From NCBI GenBank assembly GCA_002327525.1, contig DCWG01000036.1, forward strand, positions 1 to 47,161: a DNA stretch of 47,161 nt. The letters run 5' to 3'. Below, one piece after another: positions 16,530 to 25,474 of this stretch; position 1 is the first letter of the stretch; each line of letters begins with the position of its first letter. Below the pieces are notes generated by a model that ran no database searches, was not told where the DNA came from, and saw only the letters and a list, made by a program, of their open reading frames with translations. This DNA is from Gammaproteobacteria bacterium UBA2168 (GTDB lineage: Bacteria > Pseudomonadota > Gammaproteobacteria > Pseudomonadales > Azotimanducaceae). The position numbers were made by a program, and so were the translations under genes.

Positions 16530-17435
16530 TTAGGCGAGCACCTCCAGATGGGCGTGTACCGAGCGCGCCAGCGCCTTGAGATCATAGCCGCCTTCCAGTG
16601 CGGAAACGATGCGTCCATCACAAAACGTGTTAGCGCATGACACGATCAGTTCCGTGATCCAGCGAAAATCGTCATCGCCGAGTTCTAACCGAGCCAGTGG
16701 GTCTTCCGTGTGGGCGTCAAATCCCGCGGAAACCAGTATGAGCTGTGGGGCGTGGCGCTCGAGTGCGGGCAGCCAATCCCGCTCGATGGCGGCACGAAAC
16801 GCGGTGCTGCCGGTGCCGGCCGGTAGGGGTGTGTTGATGATGTTCGCCGCGACCGTGTCAGCGTGTCTGTACGGGTAGTATGGATGTTGGAAGCTCGAGC
16901 ACACCAGCACGTCCGGCCGCTGCTTGAAAATATCGACGGTGCCGTTGCCGTGGTGCACATCGAAGTCGAGTATGGCCACACGCTGCAGGTCGGACAATGC
17001 GGTGCATGCGCCGACAGCGATACTGTTGTAGAAACAGAATCCCATCGCGGCGTTGGCTTCGGCGTGGTGACCCGGTGGGCGAACCGCGCAGAAGGCGTGC
17101 CTATCTACGCCGCTCAGCACGTCACGTACCGCCTGGTGCACGGCGCCGGCTGCACATCGTGCCGCGCGCAGGCTGTGCGGGTTCATGGTGGTATTGGGAT
17201 CTACAGCTACCCAACCCTCGTTGGGGGAGAGTTCAGCCAGCCTCTGAAGGTAGTCGTCCTGGTGCGCCAGGTGCAACAGATAAGGATCCAGTGGTGCCGC
17301 CTGGACGACGGTGACATCGCTCAATAGTCCGGACCTCTCAAGGTGTTGCGAAATGCTTCTCAGACGATCGGGTCGCTCGGGATGCCCGGGCTGCATTTCA
17401 TGGAGCAGGCAGTCGGAGTGGGTGTAGTAGTGCAC
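16530..17435 (-). CDS. Histone deacetylase-family amidohydrolase (AcuC/AphA-like)
   Basis: The product is 301 residues with all class II HDAC-fold motifs: CLLHEMQPGHPERPDRL at the start, AVRPPGHHAEANAAMGFCFYN (the His-His charge relay), VAILDFDVHHGNGTVDIF (zinc ligands Asp and His), and LVSAGFDAHTEDPLA (third zinc ligand Asp). It removes acetyl groups from acetylated amines or polyamines in the cytoplasm; bacterial members include acetylpolyamine amidohydrolases and acetoin-utilisation proteins. The catalytic set is complete. Downstream lies the interrupted membrane gene. Confidence 0.92.
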   Translation of the reverse strand: MHYYTHSDCLLHEMQPGHPERPDRLRSISQHLERSGLLSDVTVVQAAPLDPYLLHLAHQDDYLQRLAELSPNEGWVAVDPNTTMNPHSLRAARCAAGAVHQAVRDVLSGVDRHAFCAVRPPGHHAEANAAMGFCFYNSIAVGACTALSDLQRVAILDFDVHHGNGTVDIFKQRPDVLVCSSFQHPYYPYRHADTVAANIINTPLPAGTGSTAFRAAIERDWLPALERHAPQLILVSAGFDAHTEDPLARLELGDDDFRWITELIVSCANTFCDGRIVSALEGGYDLKALARSVHAHLEVLA

Positions 17436-17459
17436 GCTCTGTTTCCTTTGTCTCTCAGC

Positions 17460-18023
17460 TCAGCGGGGTTCGAAGTACAGGGTTTTGTGATCGGAGGTGG
17501 CGCGCAACATACGCTCCAGGTCTGGTATGTATGCACTCCCGCGTGGATTTTCATCGTTGATGGCATCTATCGCGATGCGCCGTTGTGTAACGCAAATATG
17601 GTCGAGAACCGCGAGAATCTCCTGCATGCGCTGGCGATCCGCCTGTGCGGTGTCGCCGGAGCGCGTTCGCACACTGATTTTCCGCAAAGCATGGCGACAT
17701 GCCAGTTCCTCTATGGGGCGGGTGAGGTTGCGCTTGATGTCGTTGTTCAGCGCCTTCAGTGGAGAAACGTATACGAGGCGAGTACAGCCCGGTTCCCAGT
17801 GCCCGGAGGCGAAGCAATTGAGCGACCAGAGAAATGCGGTGAGGGTTTTGCCGCTGCCGCTGCCGCTGCCGCTGCCGCTGCCGCTGCCGGTCGGGGCGGT
17901 GGCGAGCACGTGGTGATCCTCAGCGATCAGCGGCCAGGTCTCTGCCTGTACGCGCGTCTCGGAGGTGAAATGCTCCTCGAACCAGTTGCGCACAGTGGAA
18001 TGAAATTGCGCCACGGCAGTCAT
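17460..18023 (-). pseudogene. Collapsed Lhr-type DEAD/H helicase with expanded Walker A
   Basis: The frame gives 187 residues, whereas Lhr-family helicases are 800 or more. Residues 1-120 match the N-terminus (WFEEHFTSETRVQAETWPLI, LATAPTGSG...GKT, YVSPLKALNNDIKRNL, VRTRSGDTAQADRQRM). The last 45 or so residues (QRRIAIDAINDENPRGSAYI) resemble the extreme C-terminus. The DEAD box, helicase motifs and the C-terminal region are gone, apparently through an in-frame deletion. The Walker A loop contains six Gly-Ser pairs instead of one, caused by the hexanucleotide repeat at 17851-17886. ATP-dependent helicase activity is not expected. Confidence 0.75.
17851..17886. repeat. Hexanucleotide microsatellite (CCGCTG) x6
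   Basis: Six perfect tandem copies of CCGCTG (CAGCGG on the coding strand), with a further partial unit after them. They encode alternating Gly-Ser inside the Walker A motif of the helicase remnant. The ancestral motif APTGSGKT needs only one unit, so about five were added. A six-base unit changes protein length without shifting the frame. Confidence 0.92.
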
Positions 18024-18195
18024 GACCGGATTATGGCGCGTCTTCTATCCGGCGTCCGACGCGTGCGCGGGAGAGTTATCCATAGAAGCTGTGACAGGTT
18101 TGGGCCTATAGAAGGAACCGGTTGAAATTTCAAGTGTTTTTCTTGTTGGCAGCTTGGTAAAACTGTGGCGGGGTAATTAGGACACGAGGCCGGGA

Positions 18196-19416
18196 TTGGA
18201 CCTCTCGGTATTTGACGCTGGCCAGCGCATCTACGTGGCCGGTAGCAGCAACGAGCCCAGCACCTTGCTGGCGATGCTCGCGGAAGCGGCTTCCCGTGGG
18301 AGTTTGCCGCGCGATCTGCATTTCGTGCAGTTCCCGCTCGGCAGATTCAACCGCTGCGACTTCACCGCATGGCACGACAGTTACCAGATGACTACGGTGT
18401 TCATGACACCGCATCTCAGGGGCGCCGCGGCCGGTCGGCTGCACTTCGTGCCCATGCAGATGAGGAGCGTCTATGACTACCTCTCCCGCGGAATAGACAT
18501 CGCGCTCCTGCAGGTTGCGCGCGATCGGGACGGCGTACTGCGCCTCGGACCGAACGCCGACTTCACCGGGGCGATTCTCGACAGCGATGCGCTGATCGTC
18601 GTGGAGTTGAACGAGGGCATCGTTGCCCCGGCAGGATGCCCGGCCATCGATGAAGCGAGGATCGCCCAGCTATGCACGTCACAGCGGCCGCTGCACAGCA
18701 CCGAACCCCCAGAAATCGACGAAGCAGCGGCAGTCATCGGGGCGCTGGTGGCGGACTTGATCGAGGATGGCGACTGTGTTCAGACCGGCATTGGCATGAT
18801 TCCCGCCGCGATCCTCAAGAGTCTGGAGGCAAAGAACGATCTGGGTATGCACGGTGGTCTCATCGACGATGGCGGCATGGAGTTGATTCGTCGTGGGGTC
18901 ATCACCGGTGCGATGAAAGCGGTGGATCGTGGACTTCACATAACGGGCATGGCGCTGGGGACACAGCGGCTGTACGACTGGCTGGCTGATCGGGGTGACG
19001 TCGTGTTCCGGGGTGCGAATCATACCCACGAGGTGGGCGTGATTCGTCAGCTCGATAACTTCGTGAGCGTGAATTCGGCGGTCGAAGTGGATCTGATGGG
19101 CCAGATCAACGCCGAGGTCGCCGGCGGACGCCAGATCTCCGGTACCGGTGGTTCGGTGGACTTCATGCGAGGTGCGAAGGCATCTCGCGGTGGCCGCTCG
19201 ATCGTTGCCCTCAACGCCACGGCGCGCGGGGGTGAAGTGTCACGAATCGTGCCGAGGGTTTGCGTGGTAACGGCGTTGCGCACGGACGTCGATATCGTGG
19301 TCACAGAATATGGCGTGGCGAGTCTCAAGCATCTGCCGCTCGAAGGCCGGGCGCAGGCGCTGACCGAGATCGCTGCACCCCGGTTTCGCGACGAATTGAA
19401 AGGGATGGTCGCGTGA
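18196..19416 (+). CDS. Acetyl-CoA hydrolase / 4-hydroxybutyrate CoA-transferase family
   Basis: The product is 406 residues. Motifs include the N-terminal VAGSSNEPSTLL, the central DGDCVQTGIGMIPAAIL and DLGMHGGLIDDGGMELI, VNSAVEVDLMGQINAEV (the conserved Glu region that forms the glutamyl-CoA intermediate), ISGTGGSVDFMRGA, and the C-terminal VVTEYGVASLKHLPLEGRA. It moves CoA between acyl groups or hydrolyses acyl-CoA in the cytoplasm. It starts at TTG 18196, since a TAG lies five codons upstream and no ATG is available before the conserved start. It is a natural partner of the other acyl-CoA genes here. Confidence 0.9.
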   Translation: MDLSVFDAGQRIYVAGSSNEPSTLLAMLAEAASRGSLPRDLHFVQFPLGRFNRCDFTAWHDSYQMTTVFMTPHLRGAAAGRLHFVPMQMRSVYDYLSRGIDIALLQVARDRDGVLRLGPNADFTGAILDSDALIVVELNEGIVAPAGCPAIDEARIAQLCTSQRPLHSTEPPEIDEAAAVIGALVADLIEDGDCVQTGIGMIPAAILKSLEAKNDLGMHGGLIDDGGMELIRRGVITGAMKAVDRGLHITGMALGTQRLYDWLADRGDVVFRGANHTHEVGVIRQLDNFVSVNSAVEVDLMGQINAEVAGGRQISGTGGSVDFMRGAKASRGGRSIVALNATARGGEVSRIVPRVCVVTALRTDVDIVVTEYGVASLKHLPLEGRAQALTEIAAPRFRDELKGMVA

Positions 19417-19492
19417 CGGGGTTCTCAAAACTACAGACGTTGCCTTCATACAATGGCTTGACGAGCGACGCGAAGACAAGGAGTTCCCAGTC

Positions 19493-19741
19493 GTGGATTA
19501 CGTAGGCATCGACCCGGCAGTGGGTCTAGAGTGTTCCGGGTGCAAGGAAGTCTCCCGGCTTTTCTACAGCGAGTTGCTGGAACTCGTGACCGGCGATCAC
19601 GACATTGAATGCACGGGTTGCGGACGCGCGATGATGCACGACTGGACCACCATCTCGGTGGTGCAGAACATCATCAAGAAACGCATGCGCCAGGCCGTGG
19701 AGGCGAAGAGTCGCCGCTACCGGCTCGGCAGCGCGCGCTGA
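19493..19741 (+). CDS. Small zinc-ribbon-like protein, function unknown
   Basis: The product is 82 residues from GTG 19493. Two Cys pairs (LECSGCKE at 13-20 and IECTGCGRAMMHDW at about 38-51) form a likely zinc knuckle, followed by a basic C-terminal helix (NIIKKRMRQAVEAKSRRYRL). Length, charge and the paired CxxC suggest a nucleic-acid- or protein-binding zinc ribbon. I do not recognise a named family. It lies 76 bases after the CoA-transferase gene on the same strand and may be co-transcribed. Confidence 0.65.
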   Translation: MDYVGIDPAVGLECSGCKEVSRLFYSELLELVTGDHDIECTGCGRAMMHDWTTISVVQNIIKKRMRQAVEAKSRRYRLGSAR

Positions 19742-19842
19742 AACTGCGACAGGGCGTTCGCTCGCTCCGGTCAGACGTTACGCCTGGAAAGAAGGCGCAT
19801 TCCTCTGCGGCTTCTCGTGAGCCCTCTAACATGCGGTGCCGT

Positions 19843-21915
19843 TCAGTCGCTTGCGTCTGACAGCACGCTCAGAAAGAAGGCATATTCTTCTGCGACTTCG
19901 CGCAAGCTATCGAAGCGTCCTGATTTGCCACCGTGACCAACGCCCATGTTTGTTTTAAGCAATAAAGGGGCGTCACTTCGATTGAGGGTGCGCAGCCTTG
20001 CGACGTACTTGGCGGGTTCCCAGTAAGTCACGCGTGGGTCGTTGAGCCCGGCGGTCACGAGTATGGGGGGGTAGCATTCTTCTCGTAGTTGATCGTAGGG
20101 CGAGTACGAACGTATGAGTCGGAAGGCCGCCTCGTCCTCAATCGGGTTTCCCCATTCCGGCCACTCGATCGGGGTGAGCGGCAGGCTTGTATCGCACATT
20201 GTGTTCAGCACGTCCACAAAGGGCACGTGTGCCGCCACAGCCCCCCATAGAGCAGGCGCCTGGTTTACCACCGCACCCATCAGTTCGCCGCCAGCGCTGC
20301 CTCCTGCTATGGCAATACGGCCTTCGGACGTCCATCCGCGGTCGATCAGGTGACGCGCGACATCGACGAAGTCGTTGAAAGTGTTGTTGCGGTGCGTCAG
20401 TTTCCCGGCCTCGTACCAGCGATAACCGAGGTCGTCGCCGCCGCGGATGTGTGCAATGGCTACCGCGAAACCGCGCTCGAGCAGCGACAGACGAGCGGTG
20501 GAGAACGCCGGTGGTATGGACAGGCCATACGCTCCGTAGGCGTACAAGTAGAGCGGGGCGCTGCCGTCGAGTGCATGCTCTGCTGGGCAGACGATGCTGA
20601 CCGGCACGGTCTCTCCGTCGCGTACCGCAACGTTCAGGCGATGGGTGTGGTAGCGATCGGACTGATAGCCGCTTGGTACCTCCTGCACCTTGCGAGTCGT
20701 CAGCTCGCGAGTTGCGAGGTCGTAGTCGAAAACTGTGTTTGGCCTGACCATGGAAGTGTAGGTCAGGCGCAGAACGTTCGTGTCGAATTCGGCGTTGGTA
20801 CCGAAATCCACCGAATAGGTGGTTTCCGGGAACGGAATTCGGTGGTGTTCTTCTCCCCGATAGATCTCCAGCTGGTCGAGGCCGGCTTCGCGCAAGGCGA
20901 TGACGGTATGCTCAGCCAGACACAGGTGCCCTACCAGGTAGCGGACGTCGTCTCCAGCGACGAAAGTCTGCCAGTTCGCTTCGGATGGATCGATGAGCGG
21001 TGCGGTAACGAGATCGAAGTTCTCGTGCCGCCGGTTGGTGCGGATGTAGAACACGTTGCCCCGGTGATCCACGTCGTACTGGTGACCACCGCGCCGTTCG
21101 GTGATGAGCTGCGGCTTCGCATCGGGTCGAACACTCGGCACGTACCGCACCTCGTTGGTGACATGGTCTCCGGTCGAAATCAGGATGTAGGCTTCTGACT
21201 GTGTGCTCGAGATCCCGACGAAAAACGAATCGTCCACTTCCTCGTAGATGATCTCGTCTTGCGCCGGTTCGCTCCCCAGGGTATGTCGGCGTACCTGGAA
21301 CGGGCGCCACTGATCGTTCAAGAGGGTGTAGAAGAAGCTCGAACTGTGCGCATCCCATACGGGAGTACCGAGGGTGTTCGGAATACCGGCTGCCGCCGCC
21401 TTGCCGCTAGTGATATCTACAACGTGAAGCGTGAAACGCTCCGAGCCGTCCGTGTCGGTACTGTAAGCCAGCAGGTTCGCATCCGGACTCACCGACAGCG
21501 CCCCCAGACGAAAGTAGTCGTGGGCGCCGGCGAGCGCAGGTTCATCGAGCAGCATTTCCCACGGTCGGTCGACGTTCGCGGCGCGCCGCTCCCAGACGCG
21601 GTATTCGGCATCCTGTTCGAACCGCCAGCGGTAGAGGTAGCCGTGCTCGGCGTAGGGAACCGATTCATCTTCCTGGGGCTGGCGCGCCTTGATCTCGGCG
21701 AACAGTGATTCCACAAGATTTTCGTGCGGGCTCATCCACGCCTCGAAGTAGGCGTTCTCCTCCTCTAGGTAGCCGAGTACCGCCTCATCCGCCACCTCGG
21801 GATAGCCCGGATCCTTCAGCCAGTGGTAGGGATCCTCGATGGTGATGTCGTGCAGGGTGTAGGAATAGGGCTTGCGCGCCGCAATCGGGGGGGCGCGCTC
21901 CTCATCAGTATTCAA
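19843..21915 (-). CDS. ptrB: Oligopeptidase B (S9A serine peptidase)
   Basis: The product is 690 residues, full length. An N-terminal beta-propeller (about 70-410, opening with the conserved DPYHWLKD) precedes the alpha/beta hydrolase domain with the nucleophile elbow IAGGSAGGELMGAV, the Asp loop VTAGLNDPRVTYWEP and the catalytic His in VGHGGKSGRF. The family cleaves short peptides after Arg/Lys in the cytoplasm. It starts at TTG 21915, whose last bases overlap the TGA of the upstream acyl-CoA dehydrogenase (TTGA), so expression is probably coupled to that gene. No better start lies before the conserved region. Confidence 0.93.
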   Translation of the reverse strand: MNTDEERAPPIAARKPYSYTLHDITIEDPYHWLKDPGYPEVADEAVLGYLEEENAYFEAWMSPHENLVESLFAEIKARQPQEDESVPYAEHGYLYRWRFEQDAEYRVWERRAANVDRPWEMLLDEPALAGAHDYFRLGALSVSPDANLLAYSTDTDGSERFTLHVVDITSGKAAAAGIPNTLGTPVWDAHSSSFFYTLLNDQWRPFQVRRHTLGSEPAQDEIIYEEVDDSFFVGISSTQSEAYILISTGDHVTNEVRYVPSVRPDAKPQLITERRGGHQYDVDHRGNVFYIRTNRRHENFDLVTAPLIDPSEANWQTFVAGDDVRYLVGHLCLAEHTVIALREAGLDQLEIYRGEEHHRIPFPETTYSVDFGTNAEFDTNVLRLTYTSMVRPNTVFDYDLATRELTTRKVQEVPSGYQSDRYHTHRLNVAVRDGETVPVSIVCPAEHALDGSAPLYLYAYGAYGLSIPPAFSTARLSLLERGFAVAIAHIRGGDDLGYRWYEAGKLTHRNNTFNDFVDVARHLIDRGWTSEGRIAIAGGSAGGELMGAVVNQAPALWGAVAAHVPFVDVLNTMCDTSLPLTPIEWPEWGNPIEDEAAFRLIRSYSPYDQLREECYPPILVTAGLNDPRVTYWEPAKYVARLRTLNRSDAPLLLKTNMGVGHGGKSGRFDSLREVAEEYAFFLSVLSDASD

Positions 21916-23102
21916 TCGGGGAGCCCCAGCACCCGTTTGGCGATGATGTTGCGCTGGATCTCGTTACTGCCGCTGTAGATGGATGCCGCGCGCGTGGACA
22001 GCCAGCTGCGCGTCCACTTGAGCGCATCTTCGTCGAACGCATCGCCGGACCAACCGAAGCCCGCGGTCCCGCGCAGATCGCACATGAGGCGGGCCTTGTC
22101 CTGCTGTAATTCGGTGCCGTACATCTTGAAGATGGAGGTAGCGGGTCCAGGCGTCGTCCCGTCCTGGGATTCTTGCACGGTGCGACGCTGGGTCAGCCTA
22201 TAGGCGAGGCTGTTCATATTGTGCTCGAGCACGCGCTGTCGCCAGTCTGGATCGCCGATCCTGCCATTGGCCTCGCCGAGCGCGCGGCGGGCGATGTCTT
22301 CGAGTGAGGGTCCCGGGTCCTGCGGTCGGCTGCCGACCAGTTGAGACATTCCCGAGCGTTCGTGTTGAAGCAGGCGTTTGCCAACCGTCCAGCCCTTGTT
22401 GAGCTCACCGACCAGATCTTCCTTGCGAGCGATGGCGTTGTCGAAGAAGGTTTCACAAAACGGTGAGTTGCCGCTGATCAGGCGAATGGTCTTCACCGTC
22501 ACGCCGGGTTGATCCATTGTCAGCAGCACAAACGAGATGCCCTCGTGTTTGGGGACGTCCGGGTCGGTACGCACCAGCGCGAACATCCAGTCCGCGAATT
22601 GCGCGCCTGAGGTCCAGATCTTCTGGCCGTTGATGACGAAATGGTCACCGTTGTCCTCAGCCCTTGTCCTCAGACTGGCGAGGTCAGAACCGGCGCTCGG
22701 CTCGCTGTAGCCCTGACACCAGTGTACCTCGCCCCGGGCGATAGGCGGGAGGTGGCGCGCTTTTTGATCTTCCGTGCCGTGTTCGAGCAACGTCGGGCCG
22801 ATCAGACCGGTCCCCATGCCCATGAGCGGTGCGCGGGCACCCATGGCGCGCATCTCCTCGACGAATACGACGTACTCACCGGTGCTGAGTGCCGCACCTC
22901 CGTACTCGGCTGGCCAGGTGGGCACCGTCCAGCCCTTTTCGGCCATGCGCTCGAGCCACAACGTCACGTCGGGATCGGTGATCTTAATCTTGCTGCTGCC
23001 GGTGGGAACCTGTCCCTCGCCTTTCGCACCGGGCGGGCAGTTTTCCTCGAGCCATGCCCGGGTTTCCTCACGGAACGCTCTCAGTTCTGCCGCTTCGCTC
23101 AT
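21912..23102 (-). CDS. Acyl-CoA dehydrogenase
   Basis: The product is 396 residues from ATG 23102. N-terminal helical domain (RAFREETRAWLEENCP, WPAEYGGAALSTGEY), beta-barrel flavin domain with CQGYSEPSAGSDLASLRTRA and FVINGQKIWTSGAQFADW, and C-terminal helical domain ending IYSGSNEIQRNIIAKRVLG. It oxidises a fatty-acyl-CoA to the trans-2-enoyl-CoA using FAD, passing electrons to ETF. Sequence is of the FadE-like group with a Pro/Gly-rich insert in the first domain, common in steroid/branched-acid catabolism, but the substrate cannot be fixed. It is the first gene of a two-gene operon with ptrB. Confidence 0.92.
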   Translation of the reverse strand: MSEAAELRAFREETRAWLEENCPPGAKGEGQVPTGSSKIKITDPDVTLWLERMAEKGWTVPTWPAEYGGAALSTGEYVVFVEEMRAMGARAPLMGMGTGLIGPTLLEHGTEDQKARHLPPIARGEVHWCQGYSEPSAGSDLASLRTRAEDNGDHFVINGQKIWTSGAQFADWMFALVRTDPDVPKHEGISFVLLTMDQPGVTVKTIRLISGNSPFCETFFDNAIARKEDLVGELNKGWTVGKRLLQHERSGMSQLVGSRPQDPGPSLEDIARRALGEANGRIGDPDWRQRVLEHNMNSLAYRLTQRRTVQESQDGTTPGPATSIFKMYGTELQQDKARLMCDLRGTAGFGWSGDAFDEDALKWTRSWLSTRAASIYSGSNEIQRNIIAKRVLGLPD

Positions 23103-23207
23103 CCGTGCTCCTGCGTGTTCTATGTCTCGTTGACGTTCGGAGTTGCCCCACCCATAGCCCTTTAAGTTTACAGTAAGCATCTAGGCGAAACCGCATGATA
23201 AGAGGGC

Positions 23208-23870
23208 ATGACCATGGCGCACGTCGAACCGCGCAGGCGGGAGGAACTGAGTGAGCTCGAACCGATATTGGCTGGCGTGGAGGCGGCAATGGGTTTCGTA
23301 CCCAATTCGATGCTCACCATGGCGTACATGCCGCAACTCACCGTGGCATTTTCCATGCTCGCGGGTACCGCCTTTGGAGCAGACCTGAGGGGAATGATGA
23401 GCCAGTACGCCGATATCGTTCCAGCGCAAACAGATGCCGGGGACAAACTCACCCCGGGGATGATACAACTCATCGCCTATGCGGCGAGTGTCGCTGCCGG
23501 GTGTCGTTACTGTCAGGCGCATACCTCGCATAGTGCGGTGCGTGCTGGTGAGACAGAAGAGAAACTAACCGGTGTGCTGGAGTTCGAGACAGCCGATGTG
23601 TACAGCGATGCCGAACGCGCGGTAATTGCACTGGCGCTTGCGGCGGCCGCGGCGCCCAACGAAGCCGATGCAAACCATTTCGAGGGACTGCGAGCACACT
23701 TCACGGAGCGCCAGATCGTCCAGATCGTCCAGATCGTTGGCATTGTTTCGCTGTTTGGTTTTCTCAACCGCTGGAACGACACGATGGCCACCTATCTCGA
23801 GGAGCACCCGAAGCGCTTCGCGCAAGAACACCTGGGTGAATGCGGGTGGACGGTTTCCAAGCATGACTGA
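23208..23870 (+). CDS. AhpD-like / carboxymuconolactone decarboxylase family protein
   Basis: The product is 220 residues. The core AhpD signature is present: LTPGMIQLIAYAASVAAGCRYCQAHTSHSAV, with the CxxC...H redox centre of alkylhydroperoxidase D-type proteins. The downstream region has VSLFGFLNRWNDTMAT, typical of this peroxidase-related branch. It likely reduces peroxides or acts as a thiol-disulfide carrier in the cytoplasm. A 9-bp triplication at 23712-23738 lengthens the helix before that region (IVQIVQIVG). The start is ATG 23208, with ATG 23214 also possible. Divergent from the acyl-CoA dehydrogenase gene. Confidence 0.88.
   Translation: MTMAHVEPRRREELSELEPILAGVEAAMGFVPNSMLTMAYMPQLTVAFSMLAGTAFGADLRGMMSQYADIVPAQTDAGDKLTPGMIQLIAYAASVAAGCRYCQAHTSHSAVRAGETEEKLTGVLEFETADVYSDAERAVIALALAAAAAPNEADANHFEGLRAHFTERQIVQIVQIVGIVSLFGFLNRWNDTMATYLEEHPKRFAQEHLGECGWTVSKHD
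23712..23738. repeat. 9-bp triplet-frame tandem repeat in the AhpD-like gene
   Basis: CAGATCGTC, CAGATCGTC, CAGATCGTT: three tandem copies (the last with one change) encode QIV three times. The repeated helix turn should be one copy in homologues, so up to two units may be insertions. The frame is kept. Confidence 0.8.
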
Positions 23871-23896
23871 TTGGCGAGCATAGTGGAGCATTAGAC

Positions 23897-24604
23897 ATGT
23901 GCGGGCGTTTCAACATCACCTCTGATCCGCTGGCGCAGCTGCTGATGGAACTGGTTGGGTTGACGCATCCGGGTCCGGACAATCACAACGCTGCACCCAC
24001 GGAGAGCGTCTCCGTGCTGCGTGTGAATGCCCGCGGAGATCCGGAGATCGTGGCCATGCGCTGGTGGCTCACACCCTACTGGGCGAAGGAGATGAGTACC
24101 CGCTACAGCATGTTCAACACCAAATCGGAAACCGTCGCCAAGAGTCCGGCATTCAGGGAACCGGTTCGCAAGAGACGCTGTGTGGTGCCCGTCAGTGGTT
24201 TTTATGAGTGGCAACGCGTGAACGGTCAGAAACTGCCTTTCTACATAACGGCATCGCAATTCCCGGGGCTGCTGCTGGCGGGTGTGTGGGATCGCTGGCG
24301 TAATCCTGACAGCGGCGAAGTGTTGGAGAATTTTGCGGTGCTGACGAGCGCCGCTCACCCTGCGATGGAATTCGTGCACAATCGGCAGCCAGTGATGCTG
24401 TCGCCGGCCGATGCCAACCGCTGGCTCGACGCCGGTGTGCCGCTGGAAGATCTGGCGGCGGTGACGGCACCCTCGCTGCCGATGCAATTGGATGTCATAC
24501 CGGTGTCCACTCATGTCAACAATGCCCGGCACAAGGACGCGCGGTGTGTGGAGCCCATCGGCGAGTCCCGGCGCATCTCGGCGACCCGACTTGGGGACGA
24601 GTAA
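23897..24604 (+). CDS. yedK: SOS response-associated peptidase, HMCES/YedK
   Basis: The product is 235 residues. It starts Met-Cys-Gly-Arg-Phe; Cys2 is the residue that forms a thiazolidine crosslink with abasic sites in single-stranded DNA after Met removal. Other SRAP landmarks are FNTKSETVAKSPAFREPVRK, CVVPVSGFYEWQ (catalytic Glu) and TSAAHPAMEFVHNRQPVML (active-site His). It shields abasic sites during replication. All key residues are present. The short spacing suggests transcription with the AhpD-like gene 26 bases upstream. Confidence 0.93.
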   Translation: MCGRFNITSDPLAQLLMELVGLTHPGPDNHNAAPTESVSVLRVNARGDPEIVAMRWWLTPYWAKEMSTRYSMFNTKSETVAKSPAFREPVRKRRCVVPVSGFYEWQRVNGQKLPFYITASQFPGLLLAGVWDRWRNPDSGEVLENFAVLTSAAHPAMEFVHNRQPVMLSPADANRWLDAGVPLEDLAAVTAPSLPMQLDVIPVSTHVNNARHKDARCVEPIGESRRISATRLGDE

Positions 24605-24627
24605 CAAAATAGAAGGGATGAAATACT

Positions 24628-25086
24628 ATGTTGCTTAAACGCGGACTGTGGCTGGGCAAGGGGAGCCTGCTGACCGAGGGCGCGAGTATCGGTGAGCCAC
24701 TCGTTTGCGACATAGAGATCGTCGAGGACGAAGGCGGTTTCACCATTACAGGGGATGTCTGGGCGGCGGATCGGCCACCGGGCGACGTTTCCATCAGAAT
24801 TGCGCCGAACGAGGTCGGTACCTACACCATGGATGTGCGCGCGGCGGGCGCCGCGCTCGACGGGATTGCCAAAATGGAAAGTGAGCCGAATCTCGGGCTG
24901 TTGTGGAACGAGGCTGGCACACAGAGTGCGACCTATGCGCTATTCGCGCTTCGTGAGGGATATGGGTTTAGAGGTTTCGCACGAATGGGCGAGCGGACCG
25001 TGACCTGGGAAATTGCTTTTGCCCTCAAACAGCAGGCCGTTGGCGGTGCGAATGTGGTCTCGCTCAAGCCCCGGCGACGGCGCTGA
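24628..25086 (+). CDS. Conserved-looking hypothetical protein, beta-rich
   Basis: The product is 152 residues from ATG 24628, with a purine-rich stretch (AGAAGGGATG) upstream. Strand-like alternation runs through residues 15-140 (LVCDIEIVEDEGGFTITGDV, TMDVRAAG, LNLGLLW-type turns, TVTWEIAFAL) and the C-terminus is basic (SLKPRRRR). No signal peptide or membrane segment. I do not recognise a family; a lipocalin- or DUF1579-like barrel is conceivable. It follows yedK by 23 bases and is probably in the same operon. Confidence 0.6.
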   Translation: MLLKRGLWLGKGSLLTEGASIGEPLVCDIEIVEDEGGFTITGDVWAADRPPGDVSIRIAPNEVGTYTMDVRAAGAALDGIAKMESEPNLGLLWNEAGTQSATYALFALREGYGFRGFARMGERTVTWEIAFALKQQAVGGANVVSLKPRRRR

Positions 25087-25122
25087 GGACAGCTCCAGCC
25101 GGCATCAGCGGACACTACCGGC

Positions 25123-25359
25123 TCAGCGGACGACGTCCTGTCGGGAATCCCACACAGAATGCTCTCGCGTGTCGCGGCTCAGGTGGAGCTCGCCACGCAT
25201 TCGGGCGGTGTATGCGCGCAGGGCGTCGTCAGCGTCGAAGCGTGTGGCGAACAGGCCGTGGTCCTTCTCACGCGAGGCAAACTACCATTGGCCATTCATC
25301 TTGAAGACACGGTCATCGGAGCGAAAGTAGGTGCGCTCGCCGTCGTCGTCCTTGCGCAT
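25123..25359 (-). pseudogene. DUF6316-like small protein with in-frame TAG
   Basis: The complement strand from ATG 25359 reads RKDDDGERTYFRSDDRVFKM, NGQW, then TAG at 25282-25284 where an aromatic residue is expected, then FASREKDHGLFATRFDADDA and on to TGA at 25123, with no other break over 78 codons. It aligns along its length with the intact gene at 25475-25723 (F-ASR.DA.. and WD.R near the end). It is a tandem paralogue disabled by a single-codon change, or the stop is an error. Function unknown for the family. Confidence 0.7.
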
Positions 25360-25474
25360 GGCACTTCCTGTGGCGACCTTTCCCCGAGTATAGCGATCGG
25401 CTGGTCCGGTCATCTGAACTGGATCACGGAGTTCGGGCAAATATCCGCGAGGTGGTGTGCGGATAGCGAGCGGG

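Noticed and set aside
20350..21198. 282-codon frame opposite ptrB
   Set aside because: It lies wholly within the oligopeptidase B gene, lacks a family signature and is explained by G+C-rich codon use.
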